From contig JAKSUD010000016.1 in NCBI GenBank assembly GCA_024409185.1, forward strand, positions 1 through 10,882: a stretch of 10,882 bases of DNA, read 5' to 3'. Below, one piece after another: positions 6,111-10,882 of the stretch (the first letter of the stretch is position 1; each line of letters begins with the position of its first letter). This DNA is from an archaeon (GTDB lineage: Archaea; Methanobacteriota; Methanobacteria; Methanobacteriales; Methanobacteriaceae). The notes under the pieces were generated by a model. The model had not been told where the DNA came from. It worked only from the letters and a program-made list of their open reading frames with translations, and did not search any database. The position numbers and the translations under genes are program-made.

Positions 6111-7400
6111 TCACCTTAAACAACCAATAGGTAAAACTTTAACACCATCTTCCCTTGTATAAGCCACATTTGTTCCAGTTATAATAGCTAAAAATTTTGG
6201 TGGTTTAATATTTAAATTTCTAGTTTTAATACATTTTTTAATTAATTTATCTAATTTTTTCAAATTATCTGCTGCAAATTCAAATCCACTACGACCTAAT
6301 TTAAACTCAATTAATGCATATTCACCATTTTTAAGATGTAAAACACAATCAACTTCTAAACCATATCGATCTCTATAATAAGAAACTTCACCACCAAATA
6401 AACTTGAATACACCTTTAAATCTCTAAAACATAAAGTTTCAAAAATAAACCCAAATGTTTTTAAATCAAACAATAAAGAATCAGGATTCAAATTCAATGA
6501 AGCAACTGCAATAGAGGGATCTATAAACTCTCTTTTAGAACTTAATCTAATAGCAGTGGCTGAACGAATATTTGGACTCCAAGCAGAAACATTATCTATT
6601 ACAAATAAACGAGATAAAGCATTAACATAAGATTCATAAGTACTCATAGCCATATTTGGGAATAAACCATGAATATCAGCTAAAATTGTTTTATTAGTAG
6701 CAGTAGTAGAAATATTTCTACTATAAGATTGTAAAACAGATCTAACTTTTTGAGGATCTCTTTTAACATTATCAATTGCAGATACATCAATATTTACTAT
6801 ATTATCAACATAATTAGAAGCTACAAAAAGTTTAGATTCATCATCTATTTTATTTAAACTATCTGGCCATCCTCCACGACAAGCAGCAAAAACTAATTCT
6901 TCAATAGTTAAATCTGACATTATTCCATCAATGTCCATATCTGGATTTTCAAATAAATCTAAAATTGAAATTTTACCATTTGATTCTTTACTTTCATATA
7001 AACTCATAGGCCTCATAACTAATCTATGAATTCTTCCAGTTCCGGAATGCATTATTTTACTTTCATCAATAACTGTAGAACCTGTTAAAATATATAAACC
7101 TTCTTCTCTTAAATTATCCACACTTGTTCTTACAGCGTCCCATAATACTGGAATAATTTGCCATTCATCAATTAAACGAGGTTTTTCACCTTCTAAAAGT
7201 TTTGATGGTTTAAAATCTGCTAACTCTATATAAGACTTTAAATTATCTGGGTCTTGTAATTTTAAAACACTACTTGAATGTTGTTCTGCAGTTGTTGTTT
7301 TACCACACCATTTGGGACCTACAATAACAATAGAACCAACCATTTTTAAGCGTTTTTCTAAAATATCATCAACAATTCGTTTTAGATAAATTTCATTCAT
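6111..7400 (-). CDS. AAA_14/DUF4143 family ATPase
   Basis: A 429-residue P-loop ATPase with Walker A GPKWCGKTT (about 28-36), Walker B-like RLIDEWQ (about 75-81), and a LYILTGS sensor-like strand (about 102-108). A DUF4143 C-terminal domain carries GFIFETLCFRDLKVYS and, near the end, Glu349-Val-Asp351 followed by Glu365-Phe-Lys367-Leu-Gly. The last motif resembles the D...ExK core of PD-(D/E)xK nucleases. The family is widespread in prokaryotes and its biological role is poorly known. I chose the ATG at 7400, with AGGATG eight to twelve bases upstream. An ATG at 7409 or a TTG at 7427 would add 3 or 9 residues. It appears to be a single-gene unit preceded by an unusual 23-bp tandem array that could be its promoter or operator region. 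It is probably accessory; defence, DNA-linked or stress roles are speculative. Confidence 0.85.
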   Translation of the reverse strand: MNEIYLKRIVDDILEKRLKMVGSIVIVGPKWCGKTTTAEQHSSSVLKLQDPDNLKSYIELADFKPSKLLEGEKPRLIDEWQIIPVLWDAVRTSVDNLREEGLYILTGSTVIDESKIMHSGTGRIHRLVMRPMSLYESKESNGKISILDLFENPDMDIDGIMSDLTIEELVFAACRGGWPDSLNKIDDESKLFVASNYVDNIVNIDVSAIDNVKRDPQKVRSVLQSYSRNISTTATNKTILADIHGLFPNMAMSTYESYVNALSRLFVIDNVSAWSPNIRSATAIRLSSKREFIDPSIAVASLNLNPDSLLFDLKTFGFIFETLCFRDLKVYSSLFGGEVSYYRDRYGLEVDCVLHLKNGEYALIEFKLGRSGFEFAADNLKKLDKLIKKCIKTRNLNIKPPKFLAIITGTNVAYTREDGVKVLPIGCLR

Positions 7401-7449
7401 AAAAAACATCCTTTTTAACCAATACAAAAAACATTAATAATTTATAATT

Positions 7450-7564
7450 ATAATTTGTGGTAATTCATACTTATAATTTGTGATAATTTACACTTACAAT
7501 TTGTGGTAATTCATACTTATAATTTGTGATAATTTACAAATATAATTTGGAATAATTAATAAGT
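7450..7564. repeat. 23-bp tandem repeat array upstream of the DUF4143 ATPase gene
   Basis: Five head-to-tail units of exactly 23 bases at 7450-7472, 7473-7495, 7496-7518, 7519-7541 and a degenerate fifth at 7542-7564. Each begins with A-(T/C)-AATTTG. Two subtypes alternate: units 1 and 3 read TGTGGTAATTCATACTT, and units 2 and 4 read TGTGATAATTTACA. The true higher-order period is thus 46 bases. On the minus strand each unit contains an AAATTATAAG-like TATA element and a CACAAATTAT core. The array ends about 50 bases before the ATPase start and follows the adhesin terminator region. There are no unique spacers, so it is not CRISPR. Confidence 0.9.
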
Positions 7565-7646
7565 AAATTTAAAATATTCTAAAATAAAAAAAGAATTAAA
7601 TTAAATAAATAAAATTAAAAAATAAAAGTAAAAAACATATTTTAAC
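7565..7646 (-). terminator. U-rich terminator region after the adhesin-like gene
   Basis: On the minus strand, starting about ten bases after the TAA, come repeated T5-T7 runs between 7636 and 7585 in otherwise A/T sequence. This is the archaeal U-tract type; no clear hairpin is seen. Confidence 0.4.
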
Positions 7647-9090
7647 TTATATTTTACGTTTTAAAATTGGTAAAGATAATAATGAAATTATTAATAAAAA
7701 TAAAGAACTGCCTGTATTTTCCATAGAAATACCATTACATTCTAATTTTAAATTAGTTTTTGTACTATTACTTTCATTATTTTCAATCAAAGATTTAATT
7801 AAAAGAGAGCTTTCTTCTAAACCAGTAATAGGACTTTTAGCTACAATATTCAAATATAAGGAATCTACTTTTACAACAAATTGGGCTATACCATCAAATG
7901 GTATTGTTAAAAGAATAGGTTTTTTATTATTAATACGAATACTTGTAGTATAATCAGGTAAAATACCTTCCATTTCCACGTACTCTTTACCATCAGTAAG
8001 AGTGTCTAAAGCAACAGAAAATTTAGCATTTTTTCCATAAATCACTTCAGAATCATTAAAAATACTCATTAAAACCCAGGAATTAGGAGCATAAGATACT
8101 TCAAACATTGTCCCATTATCATATGTATCATAATAAGTTACAAATTTATATTTTTTAAATTCACGAGCAGTACTTGCATTTACAGCCCAGTAATCCTTAT
8201 TTAAACTTACATCCACATCTTTTCCTTTAGTAAAAGTATTACCTATTTCAGCTTTATTTCCATCAAATATTGAATTCTCTACAGTCCCATTAGGGGAACG
8301 CCATAATATAGCACCACCCATATCAGCACTATTATTAATAAAACTACACATATAAACCATACCATTAGGAGTACCCCAATTAATAGCACCTCCAAGACTT
8401 CCAAAGTTATTTATAAAAGTACATCCTAAAATAGAGTCATTTTCACCATTATTTAATGTAATACCTCCACCAGTATAACCTGCATGATTATCAATAAAAT
8501 TAGATCCAACTACATATAAATTAGAAGCATTACCAAAAATTCCAGGTGCACAATTTATAGCAGTATTATTAATAAAATTTGAATAAAAAACAGAGGTATT
8601 TTCAGCATTTACATAAATAGAAACACCATAAGTAGCATGATTATTCTTAAAATTAGAATTTACAACAGTACCGTCAATTCCTTCAAAGAAGACACCTGCA
8701 CCCCATGTAGAGTTACAATTTGTAAAATTACAATCTTCAATATAAGTACTTTTTCCAGAGGTATAAATAGCTCCACCACGAACTCCATTAGCATTAATAA
8801 AATTAATATTATTAAATTTAACATTACTAGAAGATACATTAAAAATAGAGGATAAATTATTTCCATCAAGTGGTTGAATTTTTACCTACAAATTTTAATC
8901 CACTCTTATTTACATGAATAACTTCACCATTACTTGTATAATTTCCATTAAGTTCAATTGTATCATTTTCATTAGCATTATCAACTGCATCTTAAATTTC
9001 TGTAAAATCAGTTGCACTTGATATAGAAATCGCTGAAAATAGAATAAACAGAATTAATAAAAATGATAAAATATATTTTGTATTAAAAAT
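7647..9090 (-). pseudogene. broken adhesin-like beta-helix surface protein
   Basis: The reading frame is recoverable as one protein of about 480 residues but is interrupted twice. It begins at an ATT after GGAGGA (9102-9097) with a signal peptide (FNTKYILSFLLILFILFSA, ending ISSA). It then hits TAA at 8994-8992, where related proteins have a sense codon (E-I-x-DAVDNANENDTIEL; CAA to TAA is likely). The frame continues to TGA at 8868-8866. A single extra base near 8868 moves it into the frame that runs open to the TAA at 7649-7647. The body carries polymorphic-repeat motifs (FxN and GGAI, for example CTFINN...LGGAI and CSFINN...MGGAI) typical of parallel beta-helix adhesins. The C-terminus is MENTGSS, a hydrophobic anchor and KRK, as in Methanobrevibacter adhesin-like proteins. 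An intact fragment of about 410 codons lies downstream of the frameshift but has no signal peptide. Confidence 0.85.
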
Positions 9091-9096
9091 ATTAAA

Positions 9097-9102
9097 TCCT
9101 CC
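9097..9102 (-). promoter_or_regulatory. Shine-Dalgarno of the adhesin-like gene, followed by ATT
   Basis: GGAGGA, six bases, then ATT TTT AAT ACA AAA TAT, where a Met-Phe-Asn-Thr-Lys-Tyr signal peptide start would be expected. The only conventional in-frame codon is TTG at 9117, upstream of the Shine-Dalgarno itself and hence implausible. Confidence 0.65.
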
Positions 9103-9122
9103 ACATATATTATACAATAAAA

Positions 9123-10109
9123 TTATTTATGATTTAAATAAAAATCAAATCCAAGTTCTTTTGAATGAGAAAGTTCATTAAGAGTTTTAAGAATAAAAAT
9201 ATTAAGTTCTTCTTCATCTTCTATTTTTTCAAAATCTTCAAAATATTTAGAGTAATCTGGATGATTTTTATATTTATTAATCAAATCATCATATTTAACT
9301 AATAATTCTTGTAATTTATCATCATTTTTAATTTCTTTGATAAGATCAGGATTATTAGCTAAAATACTTGTTATTCCATCAATATAAGCTTTATCTATCT
9401 TATTTTTAAATATGAAATATTTATTATCTTCTACCAAATTTGTAAAAATTAAATTATTAATAATTTTTAAGATTAATGATTTAAATAATATCAAGATATA
9501 GATAAAATTACTAAATAATGGAAACTTAAAAGATATTAAAAGTGCTATAAAAGCTATAATTGGATAAAATATAATATTTAAAAGGTTTTTATTAAAATTA
9601 TAGTTTTTAAGAAACAAATCTTTAAAACGATCAATTCCAGTTTCCTCACTATTTTGAATTTGCATATTCATTTTATAGATATAATACCACTGAATAACCA
9701 TCAATAATCCAATAGCTATTTGATTTAAATGAAAAATATAAGCAAAAATAGGAAATTCCATAGCAAAATTTAAAATTAATGATAATGAAATTGGAATTAA
9801 AACAGCAAACATTAAGATAATTAAAGTTAACCACATTAATTTCTCATTAGTTTGCTCAATAGATTCTATAAGATAACGCTCACTAATCCAAATGGACCCA
9901 AGAATAATAAAAGATAAAGCAAAAAGAACAACTTCATAAGTTAATGAATGTAAATATCCTTGAAGTAATATAGGGCTTAATTCTCCTTTATCTGGAATAA
10001 AAATAATTAAAGCTAACATTGTCATAGCTACTGCAAATATTCCATCTGTAATTGCTCTTAATGCATCTGCTGAAATTAAAAAAGTGTTATTATTATCAAA
10101 TATTCTCAT
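9123..10109 (-). CDS. TMEM175-like (DUF1211) integral membrane protein, putative potassium channel
   Basis: A 328-residue membrane protein. The N-terminal 220 residues hold six predicted transmembrane segments (about 15-38, 55-77, 91-115, 121-145, 176-194, 199-217), as in single-repeat prokaryotic TMEM175 proteins. Segment 1 contains ALRAITDGIFAVAMTMLAL, matching the family signature RxxxFSDGVFAIAxTLL, except that the Phe-Ser of FSD is Ile-Thr here (Arg18 and Asp22 kept). Characterised bacterial and human members are potassium-permeable channels; that activity is inferred here. A C-terminal cytosolic tail of about 108 residues, rich in Lys, Glu and Asp, is longer than in typical family members. 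The start at 10109 has no Shine-Dalgarno, and a TATA-like element about 27 bases upstream suggests a leaderless message. The broken adhesin gene begins only 32 bases after its stop. Confidence 0.78.
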   Translation of the reverse strand: MRIFDNNNTFLISADALRAITDGIFAVAMTMLALIIFIPDKGELSPILLQGYLHSLTYEVVLFALSFIILGSIWISERYLIESIEQTNEKLMWLTLIILMFAVLIPISLSLILNFAMEFPIFAYIFHLNQIAIGLLMVIQWYYIYKMNMQIQNSEETGIDRFKDLFLKNYNFNKNLLNIIFYPIIAFIALLISFKFPLFSNFIYILILFKSLILKIINNLIFTNLVEDNKYFIFKNKIDKAYIDGITSILANNPDLIKEIKNDDKLQELLVKYDDLINKYKNHPDYSKYFEDFEKIEDEEELNIFILKTLNELSHSKELGFDFYLNHK

Positions 10110-10132
10110 ATTTAGTTATATAATTTATAAAA

Positions 10133-10140
10133 TATTTAAA
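10133..10140 (-). promoter_or_regulatory. possible TATA box for a leaderless transcript of the TMEM175-like gene
   Basis: TTTAAATA on the minus strand is centred about 27 bases from the ATG at 10109, which would put the transcript start at or just before the start codon. The absence of any Shine-Dalgarno fits. Other A/T stretches (10114-10130) could also serve, so this is tentative. Confidence 0.3.
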
Positions 10141-10216
10141 TTTTAATAAAAAATTATAAAAAATTTAGGAAGACAAATTATTATTTATCATTCTAAAAGA
10201 AAAATGAAAAATTAAT

Positions 10217-10233
10217 AAAAAAAGATAAAAAAA
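10217..10233 (-). terminator. U-tract terminator after the secreted protein gene
   Basis: On the minus strand two runs of seven T (10233-10227 and 10223-10217) lie 12 to 28 bases after the TAA at 10247-10245, preceded by a small AGGA/TCCT dyad. This is typical of archaeal intrinsic termination. Confidence 0.55.
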
Positions 10234-10244
10234 GGAACTCCTAA

Positions 10245-10873
10245 TTAACCTTTGATTGAATCAATCTCAGCATCAATAAGAAGTATATTTCCATAAACTT
10301 CAAACATTACTTTGTCTGCAGATATAACACAATTTATAGCCCTAACATAGTCACCTTCAAAAAATTTTTCATCAGCTAACTCCATATAATGGTCAGCAAC
10401 TTTTAACCTATTAAAATATGGACTCAAATCTCCAGGAGCCAATTTCTTCTTATTAATACATTTATTCATTAATTCTTTAAGATCAGAAAGTTTACTTTTA
10501 GTTTCTGATATTTTATTTTCTGCTTCATTTTTAGAAGGAGTATTTTCTGTTTTAATTGAATTTTTAATATTTTGTGGATTCTTTGGAACTTTTAAATCAT
10601 TAACAGCAGTAGCTCCTAAATTAATTGATATTTTAGCAAATTCATTCATTTTTACAGAAGATGAAGGTGAATTAACAGAATTCTTATTAGGATCAACTTT
10701 TTTATCCATTGAATTATCTACTTGTTCTATTTCATTTCAGAAGATACTGGTTTAACATCATCTTGAACTTCCTTAACATCATCATTTGTATCAGAATCAA
10801 GTGCATAAGCACAAGGAACAGATAATAACATCACAGTAATAAACAGAACACAAAATAACTTTTTAATATTCAT
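10245..10873 (-). pseudogene. secreted protein of unknown function interrupted by a -1 frameshift
   Basis: The 5' part starts at ATG 10873 after GGTGAT (10882-10877). It encodes a signal peptide (MNIKKLFCVLFITVMLLSV, ending CAYA) and an acidic segment (DSDTNDDVKEVQDDVKPVSSE), then stops at TAG 10729-10727 after 48 codons. The rest is in the -1 frame, open after a TGA at 10739-10737 and running to TAA at 10247. Joining them needs one extra base, or a slip back by one, within about 10738-10727; GAAATG from GAAAATG is the simplest reading. The repaired product is about 209 residues: signal peptide, low-complexity Asn/Ser/Lys linker, and a C-terminal helical domain (about 130-209, with PYFNRLKVADHYMELADEKF) that I do not recognise. 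Mutation, sequence error and programmed frameshifting cannot be told apart here. Annotation from the internal ATG at 10709 would miss the export signal. Confidence 0.75.
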
Positions 10874-10882
10874 AAAATCACC

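Noticed and set aside
7450..7564. Possible CRISPR array
   Set aside because: The 23-base units are directly contiguous with no unique spacers, and no cas genes are present.
6111..7646. Toxin-antitoxin or multi-gene defence operon around the DUF4143 ATPase
   Set aside because: No partner ORF lies next to it on the same strand; upstream is only the repeat array and a terminator region, and downstream is the convergent pyrF gene.
8637..8869. Short open frames on both strands inside the adhesin-like gene
   Set aside because: They run out of phase with the beta-helix repeats and have no motifs; the frame carrying FxN and GGAI repeats is the real one.
8361..9090. A separate second adhesin gene upstream of the 7647-8360 frame
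   Set aside because: The frame is continuous without stops from about 8880 to 7647, so the two parts belong to one broken gene.

Overview
This AT-rich window looks like a chromosomal segment of a methanogenic archaeon of the order Methanobacteriales, most likely Methanobrevibacter or a close relative. The evidence is an archaeal-type (lumazine-synthase-like) riboflavin synthase, a euryarchaeal-type OMP decarboxylase, a beta-helix adhesin-like protein with the C-terminal MENTG...hydrophobic...KRK tail seen in Methanobrevibacter surface proteins, TATA-box promoters, U-tract terminators and strong GGAGG/GGTGA Shine-Dalgarno sites. All genes lie on the minus strand except pyrF.

Layout from left to right. 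84-371: small secreted protein of unknown function, ending in a perfect 12-bp hairpin. 414-2379: a two-gene redox operon, read from the CCG-domain protein (2379-1642) into a LUD/4Fe-4S protein (1640-414), resembling LutA and LutB of lactate oxidation or HdrD-like electron transfer. 2456-3619: a family-2 glycosyltransferase followed by a DUF2304 membrane protein, a frequent cell-envelope pairing. 3720-4181: riboflavin synthase ribC. 4382-5212: CbiO/EcfA-type transporter ATPase, divergent from pyrF (5354-6001). 6111-7400: AAA_14/DUF4143 ATPase preceded by a 23-bp tandem array (7450-7564). 7647-9090: adhesin-like gene broken by a stop codon and a frameshift. 9123-10109: TMEM175-like membrane protein. 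10245-10873: secreted protein interrupted by a -1 frameshift.

The left and central part (redox pair, glycosyltransferase pair, ribC, cbiO, pyrF) is core metabolism with intact frames. The right part (ATPase, adhesin, TMEM175-like, secreted protein) is accessory, and two of its exported-protein genes are broken. I see no integrase, transposase, tRNA, CRISPR array or toxin-antitoxin pair. No gene-free stretch exceeds 300 bases; the longest, about 246 bases at 7401-7646, holds the tandem array and a U-rich terminator region.

The most striking observation is recurrent. Three frames (DUF2304 at 2830, cbiO at 5212, adhesin at 9090) have a strong Shine-Dalgarno sequence at normal spacing followed by ATT where ATG is expected, with no usable ATG, GTG or TTG nearby. 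Conventional start calling would truncate DUF2304 and cbiO, removing a transmembrane segment and the Walker A motif respectively. Whether this is AUU initiation, repeated mutation or sequence error cannot be decided from this window alone.
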